Shown: positions 1 through 10,464 of the stretch, piece by piece
How positions within the stretch are numbered: the stretch's first letter is position 1
How the letters are laid out: every line of letters begins with the position of its first letter
Assembly (NCBI GenBank): GCA_943737045.1
Contig: CALSFV010000049.1
Location: 722,606 to 786,605, forward strand
Reading direction: 5' to 3'
DNA: 64,000 nucleotides
Source: Parapristionchus giblindavisi
Taxonomy: Eukaryota; Nematoda; Chromadorea; Rhabditida; Diplogasteridae
Notes under the pieces: model-generated
What the model saw: only the letters and a program-made list of their open reading frames with translations
The model's database searches: none
What the model was told of the DNA's origin: nothing
Translations under genes and position numbers: made by a program

Positions 1-1300
1 TAATTGAATGAATAAAGAGTTTTGAATTGATTGAATAAACATTAGTAGTTGCACACAATGAATCGAGAAATGAGAGCTTGCTAAAGCAGAAAGAGGACGA
101 AACGAGATAGAGAGAGAGAAAGATAAAGAGAAAGTGAAGCTATCGGGAGGAACAGCTAAACTCTTCACGGAATTCTCGAAAACAGATAAGCTGACAATGA
201 GTAAGTATCTTTCCACATTTTCGCCAATAATCGAAACATTTTTGTCATCAACTCGTGTTGCATGGAGCACGACAGTCTACTAGAAATCGAGGAATTCAGC
301 TTATTCTTATTCTTATTGAATTATAATTCTTGATAAATGTGTTTAAATGAATAATAAATGAATGACAGAACAAATTATTTCATTTGATGAACGACAGAAA
401 GACATACTGAGGGCAAAGATCAAAGATCATATAAGAAATATCATCCCACAATTAGGTCATGATATGAAATATATTTTTGACACCTTTTTTTAACATCATG
501 GTTAGTTTCCAAATCTTCTGATTCGTCCAGAAAACTTGGTCTTAAAAAAACTTTTTTTTGAAAATTGAACTTTGAACTTTTTTTTTCTAAGTCCTTATAT
601 AGACAGGAGGAGTATTTAAGCTTAGAGTCATAAACTGTTACTGTGCGCGCAACCTAAAGACAATATAAGAAAATGATAAACCAAAAAAGAACTCATTTGG
701 TTAAGTAGTATTTGCTCCGGGGGGTATTGCCGCTAGGCTGCCGCTGAGCGGCAGCCCAGCGGCAATACCCCCCGGAGCCTTAAGTTCTTTATGAAATGAG
801 TTCATTTTTGGTTTATCATTTTCTTATATCACCTAGCCGATGCGCGTGCAGTAACAGCTCATGACTCTAAGTTTAAATACTCTTCCTCTCTATATAAGGA
901 CTTAGAAAAAATTCTTACCTGCACTTAACTAGAGAACACTTGAAACCTTTTTTGCTCAAACCACCAACTAGGATCGATAGCTTGTGACGACTTAGGATTA
1001 ATGTGTCATATATATTGGTATGATTTAGTCGTTTAGTGGTTTTAAATCATTTAAAAAGAGAAAATTAAAATTACTGGTTACAAAGCTGACCTAACTAACA
1101 CCCACCTTGGAAATTTGAAATCTTACTGTAAATGAAAATTGTTAACCGTGTAAACAGCTTGTACATTTTTGGTTCTCATTTTTTTCTCGTTTGTGTTTAA
1201 ATGCTCGATTTTTTTGCATCCGACCCCCCGATTTTTGCGTCCGAAACCCCTTCGACCCCCCCCCGATTTTCATTTCCAGCGGCAATGCCCGCCCACGTAT
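1..1300 (-). mobile_element. hAT-like non-autonomous element, partial (runs off window start)
   Basis: This is the reverse complement of 7767-9065. It ends at 1300 with GCCCACGTATG, the same terminus that bounds the complete copy at 7767-9561. The far end and the second target duplication lie outside the window. No transposase frame is visible. A 319-bp palindrome is nested at 587-905. Confidence 0.8.
587..905. repeat. 319-bp near-perfect palindrome nested in hAT-like element
   Basis: It begins CTAAGTCCTTATATAGA and ends TCTATATAAGGACTTAG, with the arms matching through to a GC-rich centre at about 715-779 built of CCGGGGGGTATTGCCGCT and its complement. It could extrude as a cruciform or fold into a long RNA hairpin. 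The reverse-oriented copy is at 8161-8479. Confidence 0.85.
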
Positions 1301-1327
1301 GAATATGATGTAATACGATAAGTGAAA

Positions 1328-1516
1328 TCATTTTATACCTCGCTCTTGGAGCTGTTCAGAAGGATAATCGATAACAATCTCCAATTCCTCTTCATTTGAA
1401 TGTTCATCTGCATCTACTTCTTCAAAATCATCATCTTCCTCAGGATATGCGTCACATACATAGCTGAACAGTACCAAAAAATGAAAAACAAGAGTTAAAA
1501 ATGAAAGAGATCGCAA
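1328..1516 (-). CDS. possible acidic-protein exon, truncated by transposon
   Basis: The minus-strand frame reads a hydrophobic start (MRSLSFLTLVFHFLVLFSYV) followed by a very acidic stretch (YPEEDDDFEEVDADE, then NEEELEIVIDYPSE). Two readings are possible. Either it is a signal peptide with an acidic mature region, or the hydrophobic part is a T-rich intron ending in TGTTCAG at about 1464-1470 and only the acidic part is an exon. A donor-like GAG/GTATAA lies just before the stop at about 1337-1342. Any downstream exon would fall in the transposon at 1-1300, so the gene is at best a fragment. I do not recognise the protein. Confidence 0.3.
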   Translation of the reverse strand: MRSLSFLTLVFHFLVLFSYVCDAYPEEDDDFEEVDADEHSNEEELEIVIDYPSEQLQERGIK

Positions 1517-1728
1517 AACTAATTAGAATTGGCACATAAATACAGTGATAACTTCTTGCCGGGAATGAATAGGGAGCGAGATTAGCAAGGGGGTGAAGTA
1601 TACGAGAGTGTACGATGAGGTCGTTGAACAAATTCACAAAAAAGTCACGAAAACAAGAATTAAAACCGTAAATTTAAGGCCTAAAAATATAATTCAACGA
1701 CACGCTGCGCGTACGCAACGCGCGCGAG

Positions 1729-1890
1729 ATCTAGCGCTTTTCGGGGAGAGAATCTAGCGGATATGTGTATCTAGCGGCTATCTAGCTTTTTCCTGGATGT
1801 TTTTCTAGCCTAGCGCCTATCTAGCTTTTATCAAGTAGCTTTTCTGTATTTTTCACGATCTAGCGACTATCTAGCCTTTTTCGGTGACTA
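1729..1890. repeat. degenerate ATCTAGCG(A/G)CTATCTAGC minisatellite
   Basis: The word ATCTAGC recurs about eight times with spacers such as GACT, GGCT and TTTTTC. No gene is seen from 1517 to 1935 apart from this repeat. Confidence 0.6.
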
Positions 1891-2394
1891 TTTCGGGAGT
1901 CGCATTCTCAGAGTTACCTTCCAGGTGTAGGGAGCCCCAAAATGAAAATTGCATATTGACATGAGACTTGGGGGCTGGTAGAACATGCCTAGAGATGTCC
2001 AAAAATGGTCCTAGCTCATTTCACCATTTTCTCTGTATTCCCATGAATTATAAATTTAGCTCGATTTTCTCGTAACAAGCTTGATTTAATGTGCATGCAA
2101 CTTGTACATTTTTGTACATTCTTTTATCAAACTAAAACCTCATTAAAATCGAAAAGTCATCGAAAATGAGCATTTTCAGGAACAACAACATTTAAACATT
2201 TTTCGGATTGAATTTTGAAATTTCCGAACACTGCATTAAAAATCAAATAATAAAGGCAATCCTGTTCAGCGTACCTCATGAAGAGAAGCGAGCAGCGCTC
2301 GGATGTTGCAATCCTTGCCCTTTGTCCTGTCGATGATCTACAATCAATCAATCGATATTACTCACCAAAGCATCATAACCATAAAGCTTAAAAT

Positions 2395-2557
2395 CATAGG
2401 TGGCCACGCTGGGGGAAAGGCTGTGCGCAAATCGGGAAAATGGGAGGCAAGGCTGTGCGCATTGATATTTTTTTACGAATTCGACTTAAAATTTTCCAAT
2501 TTTAGCGATGCAAGGCTATGTGCGCAGAAAAATATCGTTTTCACGCGCCCATCTATG
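2395..2557 (+). mobile_element. 163-bp hAT-like MITE (CATAGGTGG family)
   Basis: It starts CATAGGTGGCC and ends GCGCCCATCTATG, and is flanked by an exact 8-bp duplication CTTAAAAT (2387-2394 and 2558-2565). The inverted copy at 11292-11299 has a single CTTAAAAT with nothing inserted, which confirms the boundaries. The interior repeats GGCAAGGCTGTGCGCA. Relatives lie at 18756, 47443 and 61665. An 8-bp duplication is typical of hAT elements. Confidence 0.9.
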
Positions 2558-2746
2558 CTTAAAATTCAATCTTTCAATAATAACCAGTATCCCATCTATG
2601 GCATTACCGTATTTCAATTAATCAATACTAGCAAATAATCTACCGTATTCTAGTTAATCAATACCTCCTACTGTGCACTAATCAATCCCCTTAACCTATG
2701 TAACGTTACATCCGTGGTGTATGAAAATTTTTGTAATTCTATAATA

Positions 2747-2790
2747 TTAGGTTGGTGCAGAAGTCATTGCCATTTTTTGATTGGCACATA
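2747..2790 (+). mobile_element. mariner-like terminal sequence
   Basis: TTAGGTTGGTGCAGAAGT resembles the terminal inverted repeat of mariner-class transposons (TTAGGTTGGTGCAAAAGT type). No opposite terminus or transposase is found. The same end is present inverted at about 11084-11109. Confidence 0.5.
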
Positions 2791-3058
2791 TCTCGTGACC
2801 GGAGCGTTTACTAACTTTGCGGTGGCAGGAGGTTAACAACAATTGCCACCCTTCAGAATTTATAGTGTTCACGAATTCAGTGGGCCTTCTCCCCCTTAAG
2901 TTTGTCCTAATAATAGTCCATCTCCGCCATGTTCAACTTTACTTCTCATTTTCTCACACCACTAAGCGCGATGTGGAACGCCAGTTGGCCAACGGCCCGC
3001 GGATCATTGGGGTTTTATTTCTCTGGAAAACAGTTTTCCGTGAGAATGTTTTCCCGAT

Positions 3059-3924
3059 CAGACATGGTCCATGGTTATCCCATGGGATAGACCCACCCGC
3101 AAAATTTTGAAAAAGTAGGATACCCACCCGCATAATTTCGAAAAATATCGACTTGTAAAAATTATTGAATAATCAGGTCCAAGAAATTTAAAGGAAAGAG
3201 TATGGTAGCAAATTGAATAATGAGTACGAATATCATAAGAGTACTATCTTTAAGATTTCAGTGAAGCGACAATAGTACGCTGTGTCGGAATTTAACGTTA
3301 CCAAGAATTGAAATATGAATTGATTCAAAAAATTTGATTTTTCGTTTAGAGAGTCGCGTACCGACAGAGAACACAGTGAACAATAAGAAATATGAAAATA
3401 ATAGTGGGAAAGTGTTGTTTGGAGGGGTGCAGTTTCAGGCATGATTATCGCGTACAGAATTTATTTTTCCTATTTCCTTGGTCTTAGCATATAAAAATTA
3501 TTTTTTGCGTCATTTCTCGTCGCGTACCGACAGAGATTCCAATTTTCCATATGGAAATGCAAAACGAACGCGTCAAACTCATTTGCCAGAGCGTTATCCC
3601 ACCGTACGTACCATGGGATAACGCGCTGGAAATCCTCTTAAACGCAATAATTACTAAATATCTTGAGTTTCATGTTTTTCTCTGTCGGTACCCGATCAGA
3701 TTGAGATACTATGCATGTAATATAGTGCAGTATTCAGCGAAATCGCATATTATTAAAATCAGTTCTCGTTCTTACTGTAAGTTAAATAGTCTAACTGGAT
3801 TGTGCCTACTATTGCAAACTGATTCTATTTCCCCTATTTTGTGCACCCACCCGCATTTTTTTGCCGAAAATCTACGTTATCCACCCGCATTTTTTGGCCG
3901 TGGGATAACCATGGACCATGTCTG
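3059..3924 (+). mobile_element. 866-bp TIR element with 9-bp target duplication
   Basis: The termini are CAGACATGGTCCATGGTTAT and its complement. Both ends are followed inward by CCCACCCGC-type sequence. The flanks are the exact 9-bp duplication TTTCCCGAT (3050-3058 and 3925-3933). A 9-bp duplication fits Mutator-like elements, though no transposase is present. It lies across the left edge of the MITE at 3932-4119. The 155-residue frame at 3551-4018 reads out through its right end and is probably not a gene. Confidence 0.85.
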
Positions 3925-3931
3925 TTTCCCG

Positions 3932-4119
3932 ATACATGGGCGCCGACATGGGGGTGCCCCTGTAAAATTAGGGCTTTTCGAAAATTTGTGGAATTCCCCC
4001 TGTAAAAATGACGTTTAGGTGAAATGTTCGGGAAAAAAGTGAAGGCCCCCTGTAAAATTAACCATTTTTCGTTCGGATGCCCCCTGTGGAATCGAGCTCC
4101 AGGTGCCCCGCCCATGTAT
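3932..4119 (+). mobile_element. 188-bp MITE with ATACATGGGCG ends
   Basis: It starts ATACATGGGCG and ends CGCCCATGTAT. The flanking GTTTTCCCG lies left of the element at 3059 and again right of 4120, suggesting a 9-bp target duplication interrupted by the later insertion. Inside, CCCCTGTAAAAT or a close variant recurs four times. The inverted arm at about 10790-10830 lacks it. Confidence 0.7.
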
Positions 4120-4440
4120 GGTTTTCCCGGAAATGATCATTTTCCAGGAAACCGGTTTTTACGTATACGTGGAGCAAAGCAAACATTCTCAAGGAAAACG
4201 ATCAACTGGACAATTACCATTAGACTAAGGGTGTTAGTTGAAGGAGTTGGTATAAGGCGGTGGATAAGGTTTGATCTGATCTGCATATGGCGAATTGCAT
4301 ATAGCAAGCCGAATTCTCCGAATCATATGCAAAATTTTTATTCAATCAAATTCAGGCAAAATACCGTGTGTTGTGGTAGAGTTATCATTTTGAGACGCAA
4401 ATTTAAAGTGGCCGGAATTTAAAACTGATTTTGTTTGAGG

Positions 4441-4756
4441 GGGTCGCTCTCCCTTTAATTCACGGTCGATGGCGTGCATGTCTATACCACGGGTCTCCTG
4501 TAAGCTTCCCACGCGTTGGCAACACATAGTGGACAAGGATGGTACACACTACTAATCTCGGTACGTTGTCATTAGTTAGCAATGCTATAATTGAAATAGC
4601 GACAAAGACATATGCACGAACCTAATAAATATATCATTCGATTCTAGAGCGTGCCCATCGGCAGATCACGATAGATAATTTAATTATAAATAGAGAAGCA
4701 AAGAAACGGACGGGAATTGTTAACGGGACAGTGACAAGAGATGATTAATGACTGCT
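4441..4756. other. no gene seen
   Basis: AT-rich unique-looking sequence between the inverted-repeat arm and the foldback element. I see no convincing exon, RNA gene or repeat. Confidence 0.5.
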
Positions 4757-4890
4757 GAGGCCGTACGCATGAACGTCGACAAACGTGACGTCACAAACGT
4801 AGGCGGAGGCCGTTTGCCAAAGATCCTCCCCACGTTTGTGACGTCACATCTGTCGACAAACCGTTTGTCGACGTTCATGCATACGACCTC
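4757..4890. mobile_element. palindromic CRE-bearing MITE, copy 1
   Basis: It starts GAGGCCGTACGCATGAACGT and ends ACGTTCATGCATACGACCTC, so the whole element is one hairpin. It contains two TGACGTCA octamers (4786-4793 and 4839-4846), the consensus for ATF/CREB bZIP factors. Confidence 0.8.
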
Positions 4891-7101
4891 TGAGTTCACG
4901 ATATTCTGCTGACCTCAGGATATTGCCCGTATCTCTACAAGCCACGTTACGAAAAGTTAGTTCAATAAAATTTATATCATCCACTAGCCACACAGCACGC
5001 CTAGAGTAATTCAATTTCTTTCAATAGAGACTTGCCTCGAAATATAATACATTAACCCCTCTCAAATACCGTACCTTCTTATTGCCTGCGTACGGCCGAT
5101 TGATGCCGTCAAGGCGGATCACGAGTAGTTAGCCCTAATCTGCAAATTTTGTGAAAATAAAAACTAATCAATAAAATTGGCCGAAAAATCGAAATCAGTC
5201 AATAGCATAGTAATATACCGTACCTTCTGCTGCTGTTGATTGAGCGGCAAGATGCTGCCAGGAGATGTTCTCGATGATGAGACTGCTGCAAGTTGTGCAT
5301 GTTAGTCTTGGTCAAATTAACCACTTCTATAAACACAGACGGCGAAACAGCAATACAATGAAAAATATCGACAGTAGTAAAGATTCAATAAATCAATCTT
5401 TATCAGTTTCACATATTGGATACTATAGATAGCAGATCGATATTGAGCCGTTGCTACTTTCTCAAATTTTGCCGGAAAAACATGATTCAATAATAATAGT
5501 TCAAAAGCTGTGAAAAGAAAAGAAAATCAGAGAAAAACTTACTGGTATGACTTCGAGAAACAATGATCCTGTTGATTATGAAGACGGAGCCCTATGTGAA
5601 TCCAGCAAGCCATTTCTTAAGTCCCCAAAGACGTGAAATCGGTAGTGGAAGAGATAACGCACATGACGAATGTAGATGAACAATCGAGAATTAATCCGAG
5701 AAGAAGACTCTGGAATTAGAAGATATTACGAAAGAGAAGGGAGCTATGGGAAGGATATTAAATGACAAATTCCGAAAAGTAGATAGGGGACCTGATGGCT
5801 TGTGTCAACAACATTCAGGACTGTTAGAGACCTATATAACGTTCGCACCCCATTTACAATTATCTTGTCGACTTTCGCAGAAGGGTGTGAATACAGAAAG
5901 GTAGTGCTTACCAAAATTGACTTGGGACAACGGAAAGACCTTCGTTTGAAGTTAAATAAGCATAGGTAGATCTACCGGTAGTCATAGTTTGACCTTCTGA
6001 AATGGTTGAGTCTGATAATACAGAGAAAGTAGTTTTAAAAGCGCAAAAATAAATGCCATGAAACGATAAACAAGTAAAATATGCAAAAACAGTGATTATA
6101 ATCGCGATTAGATGAAATAGCAGAGCAGTCAGAGAAGCAGAGTGCTCAGTCTTTGTGGGTTAGAGAGCTAGAGTATCTGGCATTTTGCCAAATTCTCTAA
6201 TCGCTTACAACTGCCAAGTTTTTCATATACGCGTACTATTTATAGCTATTTTGCTGTTTTGCTCTTTCCACTCTTTTGCCCTCGTCACGTGTCCGTATCC
6301 GGCGGACGCACAAATTGCGGTCATTTAGCCGCGGCGGACAATTTTCGTCAAACACTTACTTTGTCGTCTTGATGGTCTTGATCTTTGGTCGCCACTAAAT
6401 TGATCGTGTTTCAGTCAGTTCCATGTCTACATTCGTCACGTGCGTTATCTCTTCCACTACCGATTTCACGTCTTTGGGGACTTAAGAAATGGCAGCCGAT
6501 GGCTTGCTGGATTCACATAGGGCTCCGTCTTCATAATCAACAGGATCATTGTTTCTCGAAGTCATGCCAGTAAGTTTTTCTCTGATTTTCTTTTCTTTTC
6601 ACAGCTTTTGAACTATTATTATTGAATCATGTTTTTCCGGCAAAATTTGAGAAAGTAGCAACGGCTCAATATCGATCTGCTATCTATAGTATCCAATATG
6701 TGAAACTGATAAAGATTGATTTATTGAATCTTTACTACTGTCGATATTTTTCATTGTATTGCTGTTTCGCCATCTGTGTTTATAGAAGTGGTTAATTTGA
6801 CCAAGACTAACATGCACAACTTGCAGCAGTCTCATCATCGAGAACATCTCCTGGCAGCATCTTGCCGCTCAATGAGACCATAAGAAGGTACGGTATTTGA
6901 GAGGGGTAATGTATTATATTTCGAATGTATTATATTTCGAGGCAAGGCTACTTTAGATCTTCTCCGTTGAAAGGATTTGTATTTCTGTAGGCATGTCGTG
7001 TGGCTAGTGGGTGATAACATTTTTTACTGAACTAATTTGTGGTAATGTGGCTTGTAGACATACGGGAAATATCCTGAGATCAACAGAATATCGTGAACTC
7101 A

Positions 7102-7235
7102 GAGGCCGTATACATGAACGTCGACAAACGGTTTGTCGACATATGTGACGTCACAAGCGTGGGGGGAGGATCTTTGGCAAACGGCCTCCTCCTACGGTTG
7201 TGACGTCACGTTTGTCGACGTTCATGCATACGAGG
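7102..7235. mobile_element. palindromic CRE-bearing MITE, copy 2
   Basis: Inverted partner of the copy at 4757, with TGACGTCA at 7146-7153 and 7201-7208. It closes the right arm of the foldback. Confidence 0.8.
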
Positions 7236-7261
7236 TAGGAGCTCCCAGTGGATCTGGTCAT

Positions 7262-7523
7262 TCACGGACCACAAGATACATAGCATCACTTTTTTGGGGT
7301 GATGGTGAACATGAATTTTTTTACTGATAAGATATATTTTGCTTGCAAGTTCGATTCCAAGCTATCTCACAGAGACTGGGTTTCTTTGTAGGCCAAAATC
7401 CGTAGAAATACGAAAATAACTCTGCTCCCAGGGGTATTTTGCCAAAATGGTCAACATGAAAAGTCTTCTTTTTCGGATACCTATCGAATGGTATATGTCC
7501 CATCCCAAACAGACTGCCCTTGT
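7262..7523 (-). mobile_element. solo end of an ACAAGGG foldback family, with B-box-like site
   Basis: Read on the minus strand from 7523 it starts ACAAGGGCAG and continues GGGACATATACCATTCGATA, matching the end of the complete element at 53823-55232. Near 7348-7364 the plus strand has a B-box-like GCAAGTTCGATTCC, in the opposite orientation relative to the terminus compared with the complete element. Confidence 0.7.
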
Positions 7524-7758
7524 TAGAAGAATAATCTACAAATGTTAGCTAGATCGGGTGACGAGAAATGACTAAAAACGCTAGACACTTTCAAGGCATG
7601 AGAGATATCCACCAGTTCAATGAATGAAAATAAATCAAATGAGTCGACTGCGCGCCTTTGCACGAATAAGTTTTTAATTATCATATTAATACCGTGTGCA
7701 CGATATTTTATTCATTAATTAGTGAGAAATCATTTCTGAACGATCGCACGTTTGCGGA
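7524..7758. other. no gene seen
   Basis: Unique-looking AT-rich sequence between two transposon ends. No exon or RNA gene is evident. Confidence 0.4.
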
Positions 7759-7766
7759 TCTCTAGC

Positions 7767-9561
7767 ATACGTGGGCGGGCATTGCCGCTGGAAATGAAAA
7801 TCGGGGGGGGTCGAAGGGGTTTCGGACGCAAAAATCGGGGGGTCGGATGCAAAAAAATCGAGCATTTAAACACAAACGAGAAAAAAATGAGAACCAAAAA
7901 TGTACAAGCTGTTTACACGGTTAACAATTTTCATTTACAGTAAGATTTCAAATTTCCAAGGTGGGTGTTAGTTAGGTCAGCTTTGTAACCAGTAATTTTA
8001 ATTTTCTCTTTTTAAATGATTTAAAACCACTAAACGACTAAATCATACCAATATATATGACACATTAATCCTAAGTCGTCACAAGCTATCGATCCTAGTT
8101 GGTGGTTTGAGCAAAAAAGGTTTCAAGTGTTCTCTAGTTAAGTGCAGGTAAGAATTTTTTCTAAGTCCTTATATAGAGAGGAAGAGTATTTAAACTTAGA
8201 GTCATGAGCTGTTACTGCACGCGCATCGGCTAGGTGATATAAGAAAATGATAAACCAAAAATGAACTCATTTCATAAAGAACTTAAGGCTCCGGGGGGTA
8301 TTGCCGCTGGGCTGCCGCTCAGCGGCAGCCTAGCGGCAATACCCCCCGGAGCAAATACTACTTAACCAAATGAGTTCTTTTTTGGTTTATCATTTTCTTA
8401 TATTGTCTTTAGGTTGCGCGCACAGTAACAGTTTATGACTCTAAGCTTAAATACTCCTCCTGTCTATATAAGGACTTAGAAAAAAAAAGTTCAAAGTTCA
8501 ATTTTCAAAAAAAAGTTTTTTTAAGACCAAGTTTTCTGGACGAATCAGAAGATTTGGAAACTAACCATGATGTTAAAAAAAGGTGTCAAAAATATATTTC
8601 ATATCATGACCTAATTGTGGGATGATATTTCTTATATGATCTTTGATCTTTGCCCTCAGTATGTCTTTCTGTCGTTCATCAAATGAAATAATTTGTTCTG
8701 TCATTCATTTATTATTCATTTAAACACATTTATCAAGAATTATAATTCAATAAGAATAAGAATAAGCTGAATTCCTCGATTTCTAGTAGACTGTCGTGCT
8801 CCATGCAACACGAGTTGATGACAAAAATGTTTCGATTATTGGCGAAAATGTGGAAAGATACTTACTCATTGTCAGCTTATCTGTTTTCGAGAATTCCGTG
8901 AAGAGTTTAGCTGTTCCTCCCGATAGCTTCACTTTCTCTTTATCTTTCTCTCTCTCTATCTCGTTTCGTCCTCTTTCTGCTTTAGCAAGCTCTCATTTCT
9001 CGATTCATTGTGTGCAACTACTAATGTTTATTCAATCAATTCAAAACTCTTTATTCATTCAATTAAAAATTCAATGTTCATTCAATTCAAAATTCTTTAT
9101 GCATACAATTCACAGCGTTTCGAGAGCGGAATTTAGCGAGGCGACGAGAGAAAAAAGAGGGACAAAGAGAGGCGAGAGAGACTGCAGACAGTTAGAGACA
9201 CGCGACGCGACACGCGACGCATGCAAGGGCGCGGAGGAGAGAGACTCCGCCCCCTCAGTTGATGTGCATTATTGGCATCTTGCCAAAAATTCTATTTCCG
9301 CTCTCCCCACAGGGCTGAAACGCTGTGCAATTCGGTTACGATTCAAGCAAAATACAAAATTAAATCTTGATTTAGAACGTCAAATCGATTCATATTACTG
9401 TATCAGAGGACGAAACGCGGTAGAACTCGTCCTGTATGGCCATCCGGTGGGTCCTGAAAATTTGTCATTTTGAGTGATTTTTTTGGAAAATCGGGGGGGG
9501 GGGGTGGGGTCGGGTGCCAAAATCGGGGGGGTATTGCCGCTAGCGGCAGTGGTGCCCACGT
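7767..9561 (+). mobile_element. complete 1.8-kb hAT-like non-autonomous element
   Basis: It is bounded by CATACGTGGGC and GCCCACGTATG (perfect 11-bp inverted termini) and flanked by the exact 8-bp duplication ATCTCTAG (7759-7766 and 9562-9569). Both ends also carry GCCGCT-rich subterminal sequence and runs of G near ATCGGGGGG. The 225-residue plus-strand frame at 8796-9473 lies inside it but has Ser/Phe- and Arg/Glu-rich low-complexity stretches and no transposase motif. Confidence 0.9.
8161..8479. repeat. 319-bp palindrome, second copy
   Basis: Reverse-oriented counterpart of 587-905, inside the complete hAT-like element. Confidence 0.85.
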
Positions 9562-9575
9562 ATGATCTCTAGGGT

Positions 9576-10326
9576 GGACAATTCGACAACGCCCATTTCA
9601 GCAACGGATCATAAAACGGTTGGGTGATGGCCCATCGCAAAAAAGTTGTACTATTGTTATCAGTAGGTGTGCACGGTATTGGGCTACCATGACCGTCAGG
9701 AATCGCGAACTTGATTTTTTTTTCATTCAACCCATGACCGTTCATTACCAGGGGGTCGAAATTGACCGAAGTCGAAAAATCACGATGGCCCGAGATCAAA
9801 TACTAGTTGCCATTATGCCAACAGTGAGCCAACTTTTATCTTTCTGGATACCGTAACCCGAACTACCGTAATCGCACCGGGGTTTGTCGTGAATTTCGCT
9901 ACAATATTAAAGGGTACGGTAGCAAGATTAAGGTTGCTCTGGTTACGGTATCCAGAAAGATAAAAGTTGGCTCACTGTTGATATAATGGTAACTAGTATT
10001 TCATCTCGGGCCATCATGAATTTTTCGACTTAGTTCAATTTCGACCATGAACTCCGGGTCATGCATCGAATGAAAAAAATCAGTTCGCAATTCCTGACGG
10101 TTACGGTACTCCAATACCGTACACTTCTACTGATAACAATGGTACAACTTGTGTTGCCACACTGTCTAGAACCTAATGGCCGAAACAGTGAATCTCGCCT
10201 CTACTAATAACTACTTTAGATTCATTAATATCTAATTTTATGAGTACATTTGCATGTTTAACTATTTCATATTTCGCTTATAATAGCCCTCTTCCAACCG
10301 TTTTATGATCCGTTGCCGAATTGTCC
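9576..10326. mobile_element. 751-bp foldback element
   Basis: It starts GGACAATTCGACAACG and ends CGAATTGTCC. Arms 9604-9852 and about 9945-10315 pair over most of their length; the right arm carries an extra stretch near 10165-10280. It begins only six bases after the target duplication of the neighbouring hAT-like element. No coding potential is seen. Confidence 0.7.
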
Positions 10327-10351
10327 CCCCCCCCCCCCAGAACTTTTGTGT

Positions 10352-10386
10352 AGCGTTCGAACCTCGAGGGTTCGAATCCCCCTGCA
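10352..10386 (+). other. paired B-box-like sequences, possible tRNA remnant
   Basis: GGGTTCGAATCCCCC at about 10368-10382 matches a tRNA B box and T arm, and GCGTTCGAACC just upstream is its partial complement. There is no A box at the right spacing, so this is not a tRNA gene. Confidence 0.35.
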
Positions 10387-10464
10387 AATCAACTTTGCCG
10401 ATTTTTCGTAGTGCGGGAGGCTGCAAGCCAAAGTTAAATGCAGGGATTTCCCTCCAATGAACCG

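Larger units (their letters stand above)
1936..4440 (+). repeat. left arm of long inverted repeat, with three insertions
   Basis: After removal of the insertions at 2395-2557, 3059-3924 and 3932-4119, this stretch is the reverse complement of about 10465-11745. The two arms are diverged but colinear, so the right arm gives the pre-insertion sequence for each inserted element. Open frames in it (for example 2817-3110) are shared with the other arm but resemble no family I know. Confidence 0.75.
4757..7235. mobile_element. composite foldback element bounded by palindromic MITEs
   Basis: Long imperfect inverted arms run from about 4757 to 5672 and 6422 to 7235, with a non-repeated centre at about 5673-6421. 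Each arm ends in the palindromic MITE described separately. Within the arms are splice-like junctions: on the minus strand an exon-like stretch near 5226-5288, bounded by TTGCAG and GTACGG, reads a Ser/Gln-rich peptide ending in NQQQQK. Both arms carry it, but the right arm has a stop. It may be a captured gene piece. No transposase is visible. Confidence 0.65.

Noticed and set aside
3551..4018. 155-residue frame
   Set aside because: It runs from one transposable element into another across a target duplication and resembles no protein family.
8796..9473. 225-residue open frame, the longest in the window
   Set aside because: It lies inside the hAT-like element, has low-complexity Ser/Phe and Arg/Glu stretches, crosses several repeat words and shows no transposase or other domain.
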